From Larix sibirica (taxonomy: Eukaryota > Streptophyta > Pinopsida > Pinales > Pinaceae), in contig NWUY0300010769.1 in the NCBI GenBank assembly GCA_004151065.3, positions 38,849-52,857 on the forward strand: a stretch of DNA of 14,009 nt, given 5' to 3'. The notes below the pieces were generated by a model. That model worked only from the letters and a program-made list of their open reading frames with translations. It made no database searches and was not told where the DNA came from. Positions 1 to 8,245 of this stretch are shown here, one piece after another. The position numbers and the translations under genes were made by a program. Within the stretch, counting starts at the first letter, position 1; each line of letters begins with the position of its first letter.

Positions 1-337
1 CTCAAATGCTCCACAATGGCTCAATATATAACCCTCAAAGGAGGTGGAGGGTCGAATCAGAGCATTTTCTAGCATATGGAAGTCCAAGGATCAAAATGGT
101 CGTTACTTGGGAAGGAAAACCCGAAATATTTTTAATTTTGAGCATGAAACCCAATGTACGTAGGCTGTAATGGAGCAACCTATGTATACGCATGCTATAA
201 TGCTGGTTACCCACATACATCAACAAAAATGTGATTTTAGGGGTTTTACTGAGAAAGAGGGGTAATATGAGTCTTCATAGGGACATGGTAGGCCATCGAG
301 GCATGTTGCATAGGGTGTGGTAAATTATGCTATAACA
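1..337 (-). repeat. 3' LTR of element A (partial, cut by window start)
   Basis: Aligns with 8246-8583 at offset 8245-8246, with about 49 mismatches and one indel by hand count (about 85% identity). On the minus strand it starts TGTTATAGCA at 337, the usual TG start of an LTR, and a purine-rich tract sits immediately upstream. Divergence is uneven: positions 1-120 have about 9 mismatches, while about 140-290 hold most of the rest. A TATATAA box (25-31) is shared with the other LTR. The LTR continues left of the window. Confidence 0.7.
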
Positions 338-357
338 CTTACTCTACTCACTTTCTC
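338..357 (-). other. Polypurine-tract-like sequence before 3' LTR
   Basis: On the minus strand these 20 bases read GAGAAAGTGAGTAGAGTAAG and abut the TG start of the LTR at 337. This is where LTR elements carry the polypurine tract that primes plus-strand DNA synthesis. Three T residues interrupt the purine run, so it is degraded or only PPT-like. Confidence 0.45.
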
Positions 358-3300
358 GGTTGACATGATCAACCACTACTCTTTCCCTCTTTTACGACAC
401 TACATCATAGTCCCTCCTTCTTTTGCTGGCGCGCTTCCCTTTTGACCACTTCATTGTGCAAACTCCTTTCACATCAACAAAACTAGTTCAAAAATATCCT
501 AGGGCCAATAGGCCCTCAAAACTCACATGTTTCTCGTCCTGAGCAACTCAAGCTTGCTCTTGCGGAGTCTTCAAAGGAGCCAAAAACTCAACATATATAT
601 CCCTTGACACTTTGATTGTCCCTTCTACCTTATTTTCCTACTCCTACAGTTCATCTACTAACTATGTAGTTATTTCCACCTTTAGCTGCGCCTTAGCTAT
701 TTGCGTAGCCTTCTGTATCTTTGCATAACCTCCTCCAATGATTTATGAGATTCTTACAACTTCATTCTACAATGTTTCGAGCCTCTGGGTCATTCGTTGT
801 TGCTCCTCCCTTATGTGATTTACCTTTGCTCGCAGCCTTTTGATTTATGTAACCTTGGTCATTCTTTCCAATGGTGGTAAGGTATTGATAATATCCTTCA
901 GCTTCACATCCCCAGACCATGCGTCTTCCAGCCTTGTTGTCACTTTCTATAGCTCTTCACCATCCATGAACGCTACCCAATGTTGCAAACTTTCATCAAA
1001 TATCTTCAGGCATTCCCCCTCCAAGGCCTTGATACAGTCAAGTGATGCTTTCACTACAACTTTCGTCTGTTCTCGAACTTCCGGAGGTGCACCGGGCACC
1101 AACTGTGCCTCCAATTCACTTATTATGACCTAGAATCCCTTAATAGCTTCGTTGAGGCTTGACATTTTGTCTTGTATGGGTGCTTCCTCTTCCATTTCAA
1201 TTTCTGGAACTGCTCTACAAGTCACCTCCATAGCTTTCTATAATTTTTCCTTCTACTCTGCGATCTCATCTTTCTCCTTCTAACGCTCTCTATATTTGTC
1301 TCAAAGTTCATCCCTTTTCGTGCCACACTTATTCATTTCAACAAAGCTATGTTCTTCACGACCCTTTATTTTTTTATGTAATTCCTTAGTGTAGGTGATG
1401 CAGCATAGAGATAGGTAACTCTGCTAGCTTCAACTCAACATGACTTGAGGCATGAACACAGTTATGTACCTCTTATATTGGGAAACTTAATGCTTTTGGT
1501 GTCAACATTACAACTCTTTGCTGCGCAACCGAAGATGGCTGCGACATTGGCCCTTCCTTCCCTATCCATGTGACTCTGCGGCTTAGCTACTGAGTGAATT
1601 GGTGTTATTCTTATGTCTATGAGTGTTTGGTGCAACTCAGTCAACTGCCCTTTTAGCCCTCTGAAAATCTCTAAAGTGCTTATCTTCTATATTCTGCCAT
1701 ATGTTGGTTGCAGTATATTTGAACCTATCATCCAACATTTTGATGTCATCTTCGGTCAAGGATAGATCTACACTGCCCTTCTGTGTTTTTCTCTTGGTCC
1801 TTTTTCCTTTAGCAATTTCCGTTGCTTTCCTTTTTTCCCTGATCGTCGGGTCAGTCCGCGTCACACTGGATTCTTTCTCAGCTTCTTGTGACTGGTACTG
1901 TTCTTCACTTACTCCATCTTTTTCTCCAAATATATGTTCTCCTTGCTGGTCTTACCTATGCTCTGCTGAACCATTTTGTTGTTTTGTTGTATGTGACACA
2001 TCTTGTGAAATTTCCTCTGTAAGATCTGGTACCTTCCACTCTTAAGGCCATTGTTGTATAATCCTTGTTACTCCTCTTCCTCTAACCTATAATGCATAGG
2101 TAAGAATTCATTGTTTTGATCCATCCTGGCTTGCACGAACATGGACTACAACCTGGATTTAAACCGGAAAATATTCCTGAATAAGTCAACAACACAAGGC
2201 TCCATACGAGGGGTTCACTGTATGTTGTATTGAATACCCTCCTTATAAACATAAAACATAACCTTCATGTCCTTCCTTCTATTGATATGCGTTATCACTA
2301 TACCATAAAGATGCATACCGCGTAGTCAAACAATGCCCTTCCTGATATGCAAATTGCGAGTCCTCTGGCTCATTCCAAGCAACTAATACAATGAAAATTA
2401 TTAACCAAGAATAATGAAATGGACTAACTTTTTCTTGTGCATCAAGGGAATCACTCAAAAACTCATTGAGTAGGAATGTCACTTAGTTCAAATGGAAACC
2501 TTTGACACATTGCTCGACCAATGCTATTACTACTGCAGAGACCTGATCGGGGCGACACTTCCTCTGCAATTTACTAGCCAGTGCCCATGTCTCAAATCTC
2601 ATTGGCTGATCATCAATTGAAGCTACATTGTGGCCTCGAGTGCTCTTCTCCAACCCGTACTTATCCTTCATTTTGTCATCAAGCTCCTTGTCTTTTTCTT
2701 TTCCTATGAAATAGGCTGCTGGATCTGGTCCTGCGGATGGCAACCTCGTAATCCTCAACACTAAGTCTGTATCTATTGAAATTTTTCGATCTAACCATCG
2801 AATTCCGCCATGCACACATACTAACAGCTACTCGACACATGTATTAACTTCTGCACTCCGATCAAAATGTGGTATTTCTAGAAGGGCCAATATGCTAGAT
2901 TTTTCCAATCTTGTAGCCCATGGATGTGGTTCAACAACCCGAGCAGTCGTGTCTTTATGACACACTTCCACTAAGTATTTCTCTGGAGAAAAATCCAAGA
3001 ACTTATTTCTATCAACCATGACATGATTTGGATACCGTAGGTTTGGCACTTTGCCTAGCATATCACCTTCCTTCTTTACTCCTTTCGGGATTTTCGATGT
3101 CTACATAGTATACTTCGCATCCTTGATAAACCTTATTAGTTTGGCATTCTGATTCCTTGGCGACACATATGGAGGCAAAACAGACAATAGACTGGAAGCC
3201 GAGGCCTTTGCATCTTGTCTTCCTTTGGTGCAGGATTCCATGTTCTTTGTTTGAGCTGACTTTATTACTAGTGTGGGTGACCTTTTTGTCACCACTGGTA

Positions 3301-3457
3301 TCACTGATGACACTACTATTGCTACAACCTCTGGTTTTGTAACACTCTGTGGTATTCTTGACTCCATGAATTCTGTGACAATTTCCTTGAGTGAACGTTC
3401 ATGTATAATCAGACACACTCTTGCACAACACATCAGTTTCTCAACTTCATTCTTAGC
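344..3457 (-). pseudogene. Accessory long reading frame 3' of integrase (element A), broken
   Basis: One minus-strand phase stays protein-like for about 3.1 kb, from the TGA at 3458-3460 to the TAG at 344-346 beside the 3' LTR. Stops interrupt it at, among others, 3101 and 2828 (TAG), 2483 (TAA), 2279 (TAG) and 2243 (TAA). Frame changes are suspected near 1640 and at the A-run near 1372. Seen in order: a globular-looking N-terminal third (about 2279-3433) with the short hydrophobic stretch SWLIIFIVLVAW (near 2390-2425); a Lys/Arg-rich segment near 1740-1864; and a charged, coiled-coil-like C-terminal part. The position after integrase matches the extra ORF (env-like or unknown) of some plant Ty3 elements. 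No signal peptide or convincing membrane anchor is visible, so I do not call it env. A loose resemblance to plant transposon-associated domains with an I-x-x-LP motif (ITRLP here) is only a guess. Function unknown. Confidence 0.6.
620..1371 (-). other. Coiled-coil-like part of the accessory frame
   Basis: In the same minus phase as the N-terminal part, this segment reads as Glu/Lys/Gln-rich sequence with spaced hydrophobics, for example KEKDEIAE, VREQTKVVVKASL and VNHIREEQQRMTQRLETL, typical of long alpha-helical coiled coils. Stops at 1301-1303 (TGA), 1280-1282, 1253-1255 and 1238-1240 (all TAG) fall within the helix-like run where Gln or Arg would fit. A plus-strand open frame at 840-1133 is its shadow. 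A coiled coil suggests an oligomerising or structural role, which is inference only. Confidence 0.5.
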
Positions 3458-3843
3458 TCAACTCTTAATAGCACTCGACAAACAATGACTTTAATAGCTC
3501 GAGCATCCTGTCTCGTCGTTGTATTAACTTTGGATTTAGCATATTTGACCAAATATTTCCTCAGGATTTAACCAATCTGACATTTATTTTCCTTTCTCCT
3601 TTCACACTTTCTCATCACTTCTTGCATTAAATGTAATCATTTCATAATCGACTGACACGTTTTGTGATTAATGCAACACTTTATTACTTTTGACCATTTT
3701 CTTTTTTAAATCATCTTCGACATATCTACATCTATACATGTGTTCCTAAGTAACTTCAACATTTTCCTACTCTTATGTGCAGACTCCTTTAGCGTCCAGT
3801 GCCCGTTTCAACTACACTCACCACCTGGACATGGCAGTTCTTT
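3458..3843 (-). other. Spacer between integrase and accessory frame
   Basis: AT-rich stretch between the integrase stop (TAA at 3844-3846) and the accessory frame. No convincing reading frame or domain was seen. It could hold the leader or splice acceptor for accessory-frame expression, or simply the degraded start of that frame; neither is shown. It is identical in copy B. Confidence 0.35.
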
Positions 3844-5042
3844 TTAGTCTCGATGGAGGAAAGTTTGACTGTACCTATATAGTTTTAGGCGACTCAAATT
3901 GACAAAGCCATCAATGAATTCCCCATTCAACTTTCGCAGTTGTATATTACCCCCTTCTGTTACATATTTATTCACATAAGGTCCTGACCAGTGCATTCTG
4001 AACTTATGAGGGTGTTTGAAGAACTTACTATCATAGAGGATAACTAGGTCTCCCACCTGGAACTTCTTTTGCTTTATATGTCCATCATGCCATGCCTTCT
4101 CCCTTGATTTCTATACTTGTTGATGAAAACTTGCAATAAATCTGTCTTCTTCTAACTTCAATAACTATGACAACCTTTCTTCTAATGCTCCAGTATCTGT
4201 CATCTCCGTAAATGCAGCAATCCTTAAACTTGGTACAATGCACTCCATATGAATTACATCTTCTTGCCCATATACCACTTTAAAAGGTGTCTGACTTGTC
4301 AATTTTTACAAGCTGTTCGATAAGACCATAGTATTGATGGTATCCTTAAGTCCCAATCGTTGCGGTTCACATTGCATACTTTAGTCAACGAACTCTCTAA
4401 AATTTTATTCAAATCCTCGAAAGTTCCATTAGCTTGAGGATGGTATGGCATACTCTTCTGATGGTAGATATGAAATTCCTTCGCCAATCCTTTAATAGTC
4501 AAGTTTAAGAAGTGAGTTCCTTAATCACTCATTAAAATCCTAGGACAACCAAACATGGTAACCACATTTTCAAATAAGAACTTCGCAGCAATTGCATAGT
4601 TGCAATCTCGAACGGGTTCAGCCTTAGCCCACCTAATCAAGTATTATTCCGTAGTTATTATGTACCTAGCTCATGTTCTCTTCACAGGTGGGTCAATTGG
4701 TTCAATAAAATCAATAGTCCATTTATCAAATGCTTTTAAAGTTACCCGAGGGACTAATGGAATTTGATCTCTTCTTGAAGATTTTCCAACCCTTTGACAA
4801 ACATAACAAGGTCTGTAGTTCTCGTTTGCATCCTTATGTAATGTAGGCCACCAAAGACATGCCCTTAATACTTTCCGTGCTATATCCTTACCTGCATAGT
4901 GTCCCCTTGCAACACTGTCATGGGCCTCTACTAAGATCATAGGTCTTTCATGCTCTAATATGCATCTTCTCAAGATTTCATCTTGACCCAATTTATACAA
5001 TTGTCCTGCTATAAGCTGGTAATCTACTGCCTTTACAACCAA
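3844..5042 (-). pseudogene. Integrase domain of pol (element A), broken
   Basis: Would insert the element cDNA into host DNA in the nucleus. The N-terminal zinc-binding HHCC module (Integrase_H2C2 type) is visible in 4671-5042: His41, His48, Cys79 and Cys82 of that open segment. The DD(35)E core follows: Asp in WTIDF (codon near 4712), Asp at 4524-4526, and Glu in [10 protein letters not shown] (codon near 4418), with exactly 35 residues between the last two. The C-terminal module with HWSGPY (3844-4056) resembles the GPY/F module of Ty3/gypsy integrases. The core is cut by TAA at 4521-4523, directly after the second catalytic Asp, where the family has Gln. A TAG falls within the HQQV/KSREKAW stretch near 4110-4120, and the C-terminal module is in another phase, so a frameshift lies between about 4060 and 4300. 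No chromodomain was seen; pol ends at TAA 3844-3846. Confidence 0.85.
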
Positions 5043-5231
5043 ATAATTATTCTATGCTATAGTATAATCCTTAGGAGACATACTTGTACTCAAGAACTGA
5101 ACAATGTCTTCATAGTAATTATCCACCATCCTTACCGAAAATAACTGTGCATTAGGAAAATTATCCTCTAAGCCTGCTAGTTCTTCTCCTGTCTCCAACC
5201 TCAACAAATGATCAAGACCTACATTTAACTT
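5043..5231 (-). pseudogene. RNase H to integrase connector of pol
   Basis: The phase used by RNase H and the integrase zinc module continues here as protein-like sequence: LNVGLDHLLRLETGEE, then an acidic stretch with AQLFSVRMVDNYY. The Leu-rich DHLLRLE motif is the usual tail of Ty3/gypsy RNase H (DHLSR-type). Stops TGA at 5232-5234 and TAG near 5050 flank or interrupt it. This shows pol was once one continuous polyprotein across this join. Confidence 0.6.
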
Positions 5232-5591
5232 TCATGGTTTGACTACAATTTCAAAATCATATTCTTGAAATAATAAATACCACCTAGAAATCCCCCCCAA
5301 CACTGGCTTATTGACCAGGTATCTTAAAGTGGTATGGCCACTATACATTTTAAAATGAGACCCCAACAAATAATGTCTAAATGTTTGCAGTGTAGACACC
5401 ATTGCCGAACCTTCCCTTTTTGTTGTAGTATAATTCCGTTCAGCTATTGATAGCTTTATGCTGGTAAAATAAATTGGGTGATCTATACCTCCCTCTCGAG
5501 GTTGGGTCAAAACTACACCCAAATCTAGATCAAGTATCGAATTGTACATGGAATTCTTTTCTCCAATCTGGAAAGACCATAATTGGTGCAA
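5232..5591 (-). pseudogene. RNase H domain of pol (element A), degraded
   Basis: Removes RNA from the RNA:DNA hybrid during reverse transcription. Family marks seen: LGVVLTQP, the DHPIYFTS strand, NYTTTKREGSAMV (with the conserved Glu), FRHYLLGSHFKMY, LRYLVNKPVLGG and the WYLLFQEYDFE end. This is the RT-linked RNase H of Ty3/gypsy elements. The TDH motif after FKMY, which carries a catalytic Asp, reads SGH, and the first catalytic region (IDAS-type) is not recognisable in LDLDLGVVL. The domain would be inactive even without stops. It shares its phase with the RT thumb to the right and the integrase zinc module to the left. Confidence 0.85.
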
Positions 5592-5606
5592 TTACCATCT
5601 TTTATT

Positions 5607-6460
5607 TCAACATGTCCAAATTTTCTGGCACTCATTCCACGGAAATTTAACATCCTTTTTCAACAATTTCTTTATAGAGGCAGTGATTTGTGCATATCCT
5701 TTAAAAAAAATTGTGTAATAACCTGTATGTCCCAATGTTGTTCTCAACTGCCGCACTAATGTTGGTGGTGGTAGATCTACAATAATAGCAATTTTGGCAG
5801 GATCCATTAAAAGACCCTGTTTACATACAACATGTCCTAGTAAAATTCCAAAAGCAACACAAAAGATACATTTATTCAAATTTAAAGAGATATGATATTG
5901 TCTACGTCATTCCAACATCAACCTCAAATTCTTGATATGATGCTTTAGCAAACTAAAAACTGTCCAATCATCTAAGTAAACCTCCAAAAACTTGTGGATA
6001 AATTCCTTGAAAGCTGCGACTAGTACCCTGGAAAAAATAGCAAGGGCATAATAGGGGCATTCCTCAAGCTGAATGGCATCACCGTGTACTAGTAGCGTTG
6101 CAAATGTAGTCTTATGTCGATCTTCCTTTGCAATCTTGATTTTGATGATAACCAAAAAACCCATCAGTAAATGAGTAGGATTTCTGTCCTCCAATGTTCT
6201 CTAAGACCTCATCCGTAAAGGGGGTGGGGAAATGATCGTGTAAACATGCATCATTTAACTTTCTGAGATCGACACATATCCTAACTTCCCATGTTTTCTT
6301 ATCCTGGAGTACCATAGGACTAATCCACTCCGATTCTTTGACGGGTTCAATAATTCCTACATCCAACATCCTGTCAATTTCAACCTTTAGCTTCTCTTTA
6401 TACCTTGGATTTAACCTGTAATGTCTCTGCTTAATTGGATTTAAATCAGGCTCGAGTGGA
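5607..6460 (-). pseudogene. Reverse transcriptase domain of pol (element A), frameshifted
   Basis: Would copy element RNA into cDNA. Motifs in order: LNPRYKEK lead-in (near 6400), GIIEPVKESEWISPMV, RICVDLRKLNDACLHD, FPTPFTDEVLENIGG, YSFTDGFFGYHQ (motif A, near 6140-6175), an MPF motif at 6053-6079, FIHKFLEVYLDDWTVF with the catalytic box YLDD at 5967-5978, then the CIFCVAFGILLGHVVC and LGHTGYY thumb/connection marks (5607-5879). The fingers part is in one phase, the YLDD part in a second, and MPFSLRNAP in a third, so at least two indels flank the MPF motif. The catalytic Asp pair survives. Stops separate the YLDD segment from the thumb near 5880-5906. Confidence 0.88.
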
Positions 6461-6555
6461 ATATCATTTGTCCTAAGTCACTAGTTTCATCTTTGAAAAC
6501 TTGGTGGGGAATAGATCCCGGTACTCATGTAACAAGTTAGTAATTTTACCTACGG

Positions 6556-6638
6556 TCTCATCATCCCAATAGTCCCCAACATTAGCAAATTTCAGATTTC
6601 CCTCTAAACCAATGTTGACTTTCCTGAGATTCAGCGGC
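6556..6638 (-). repeat. Direct repeat unit 2, period 167 bp (with 6723-6805)
   Basis: Nearly identical to 6723-6805 at offset 167. Both units encode KVNIGLEGNLKFANVG followed by DYWDDE on the minus strand. Upstream of this block the two units are only loosely similar (NVNIPESEG here, DLHIPEKKG in the other), so the whole unit is homologous with uneven divergence. Confidence 0.8.
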
Positions 6639-6721
6639 TGACTGAATGAATCCGTTGGTGCACCAGGTGCTACAACATCGCGACTCCCTTCTGACTCTGG
6701 AATATTGACATTCCGTGGATC

Positions 6722-6722
6722 N
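6722..6722. other. Ambiguous base (N) at a repeat junction
   Basis: Single N between the end of one 167-bp unit and the start of the other on the minus strand. It may be low-quality sequence or a masked contig join. Confidence 0.9.
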
Positions 6723-6805
6723 TCTCGTCATCCCAATAATCCCCAACATTAGCAAACTTCAGATTTCCCTCTAAACCAATATTCACTTTCCTAGTCTTCA
6801 AGGGC
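6723..6805 (-). repeat. Direct repeat unit 1, period 167 bp (with 6556-6638)
   Basis: Partner of 6556-6638. It ends exactly beside the ambiguous base at 6722, after which the second unit begins in a shifted phase. This placement suggests a join of two related sequences rather than an ordinary internal tandem repeat. Confidence 0.8.
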
Positions 6806-6941
6806 CGTAGGAAGTTGGCAGATTCTATCTTAGGCCCCCCTACGTCACAAATACCTTTTTTTTCTGGTATATGCAAGTCCCTCAGGTCATCAACTTCTTG
6901 GTCTTCAGTAGTGTTATAACATTCCAAGGCCCGCTCAAGTG

Positions 6942-7500
6942 TCACAACCCAATCTGGCATATTATATATGGGTAGCGACACCTCTTCAAAATTTTATCCT
7001 TGATTACCCATAGAGTTGTATCCATTGTTGGAGTCTCATCCTCAAAGCTAAAAGTTGCCTTAAAATTCAAAATCATGTTTTCCCACTCCATTGTTCCACG
7101 CCGCAACTCTAGTTCAGTATACCAGTTCCTTGGAACTGTATCCAAAGTGTGGAAAAACATATGTACCCATTCCTACTTAGGCACATACCTCCGTGTCGTA
7201 GTGCATTCCATTAAATGTTCAATGGTGTTGGTCAACCCATAAAATTCACCCCGACATAGTTGAGTCCTTCTCCAAATCTAATTTCTAACAACCTTTTACA
7301 CTGCAACCAACCTTCTATATTATGCTTGTGAGTATTCCACCACCTCGATGGGGTAGCCTTCATATCTACATCTAAAGCTAATACCCTTTATTGTTCTAGA
7401 ACTTGCAACTCAAACTCAAAAATAAAAGAATCTAAATTTGTTCAACCATCATACATAGGTGGGTTGCATACCTCTATTCCAATCCAGCGCAATGACTTAG
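6942..7500 (-). pseudogene. Gag-like (Retrotrans_gag) domain, broken
   Basis: Would form the capsid-like particle. Seen on the minus strand: ALDVDMKATPSRWWNTHKHN with the Trp pair at 7337-7342, then GWLQCKRLLEIRFG, and in another phase (6942-7160) FFHTLDTVPRNWYTELELRR followed by GTMEWENMILNFKATFSFED. A Trp pair followed by W-x(n)-F-x-x-F blocks is typical of the Retrotrans_gag family. Two or more frameshifts split it (phases differ at 7342, 7160 and 6981). No CCHC zinc knuckle was seen. It lies directly upstream of the RT linker, with no protease between. Confidence 0.65.
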
Positions 7501-7564
7501 TAATATGAGTACACCTCCTCATATATACTTCATGGAGCCTATTTTGTCAATTTTCTAGTCCTTC

Positions 7565-8163
7565 TTATGAATCCGATGCACATGAGTTGACGCTGCGCCA
7601 AATCAAGTTTCCATTTGTTGTAGGGTTAATGTAATCTTCCATTCTTGAGGCCATCTTATAGACGTTCTCTAGTTCCTGAGCATCGCTTTCTTCTCTAACA
7701 GGTTCGACATATGTATGGATTTTCAATGGATCTAGGGGTGCAATAACATAGAATTTTCCTCCTTCAAATGTCATCAACCTTTTTTTCAAATTAATAATGT
7801 CCTGATTATCCATTCCCAATCTATCCCAAGTAATGTTAGATAAGGGTTAGTATCATCTATAATTTCAATGAATTCAAAATCTGTAAAACTTCACAATCCT
7901 TCGACTTCGATAGGTACCCCTACCATCCTACCAAATGGGACCACTTTTTGTTGATTCGCAAATCTTAATTGTACTGGAGACCAAACAAGCTTAGGCTTAC
8001 CCATGTTTTCCCATGTCTTCTTAGTGAGTGCATTCACATATGATTCCATATCTAGAATGATAAAATCCATATCATAATCCCCAATGCAAGCACTAAGTTG
8101 CATTTCCCTATCAGTCCTCTTCTTACGTTGCAAATGACTAACAGTTCTTTCTTCAATGGGATC
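7565..8163 (-). pseudogene. Retropepsin-like aspartic protease domain plus linker, broken
   Basis: Would cleave the element polyprotein. The reading begins at 8163, next to the N at 8166. Seen: LSACIGDYDMDFIILDMESY, with the catalytic D-[ST]-G region at 8044-8052 reading DME; NALTKKTWENMGKPKLVWSP; QLRFANQQKVVPFGRM; VGVPIEVEGL; then, after a frame change, DDTNPYLTLLGIDW and, after another, DNQDIINLKKRLMTFEGG. LLGIDW near the end is typical of plant Ty3 retropepsins. The Gly of the active-site triad is replaced by Glu, so activity is unlikely. A linker (7565-7756) with APLDP, YVEPV and WRSVNSCASDS follows, leading to the gag-like domain. The protease therefore precedes gag here, an unusual order. 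Confidence 0.7.
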
Positions 8164-8165
8164 TA

Positions 8166-8166
8166 N
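8166..8166. other. Ambiguous base (N) at LTR/coding boundary
   Basis: Protein-like protease sequence stops at this N on the minus strand. To its right the sequence looks like LTR or leader. It may mark a contig join or a deletion of the original primer-binding site and 5' leader. Confidence 0.85.
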
Positions 8167-8245
8167 AGGACAAAGGATGCAAACTCAAGGCAATGGAAAT
8201 GGGGAAAAATTCCTCCATATTTTACTTGCTCTCTCTTTTTCCTCC

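Larger units (their letters stand above)
2131..5764. repeat. Duplicated block, copy 1 (partner 10376-14009)
   Basis: Matches 10376-14009 at constant offset 8245 with no indel and one difference seen by eye (2860 G here, A at 11105). The left edge is sharp: GGC precedes TTGCACGAAC here, and ATCA precedes it in the partner. The right edge is not reached because the window ends. It covers part of the accessory frame, integrase, RNase H and the RT thumb. Confidence 0.95.
6461..6981 (-). pseudogene. Gag-RT linker segment with duplicated block
   Basis: Open at 6670-6981 with DWVVTLERALECYN, RDLHIPEKKG, KTRKVNIG and NLKFANVGDYWDDE. The second half is repeated at lower coordinates (see the repeat entries). 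A further PTKFSKMK motif lies near 6495-6520, just before the RT lead-in, with a stop and a frameshift before LNPRYKEK. This acidic linker between the gag-like domain and RT is not an enzyme domain I recognise. An ambiguous base at 6722 marks the join between the two repeat units and disrupts the frame. Confidence 0.6.

Noticed and set aside
25-31. Plus-strand promoter at the TATATAA box
   Set aside because: The motif is nearly palindromic and all coding remnants are on the minus strand, so a plus-strand promoter has no support.
840-1133. Plus-strand open frame
   Set aside because: Shadow of the minus-strand coiled-coil-like accessory sequence, with low-complexity Ser/Thr-rich composition.
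1701-2045. Plus-strand 114-codon open frame with a hydrophobic stretch
   Set aside because: Antisense to the basic Lys/Arg-rich part of the accessory frame; the hydrophobic look comes from reading the Lys codons backwards.
2390-2425. Membrane anchor as proof of an envelope protein
   Set aside because: The hydrophobic run is only about 12 residues, lies within a globular-looking region, and no signal peptide or cleavage site is seen.
344-3457. Stop-codon reassignment (TAA/TAG read as Gln) in a protist genome
   Set aside because: TGA also interrupts the same frames, catalytic residues are lost and frameshifts are present, so decay explains the stops better.
3157-3488. Plus-strand open frames opposite the accessory frame (also at 11402-11733)
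   Set aside because: They overlap the minus-strand accessory frame and carry no domain; duplicated only because the block is duplicated.
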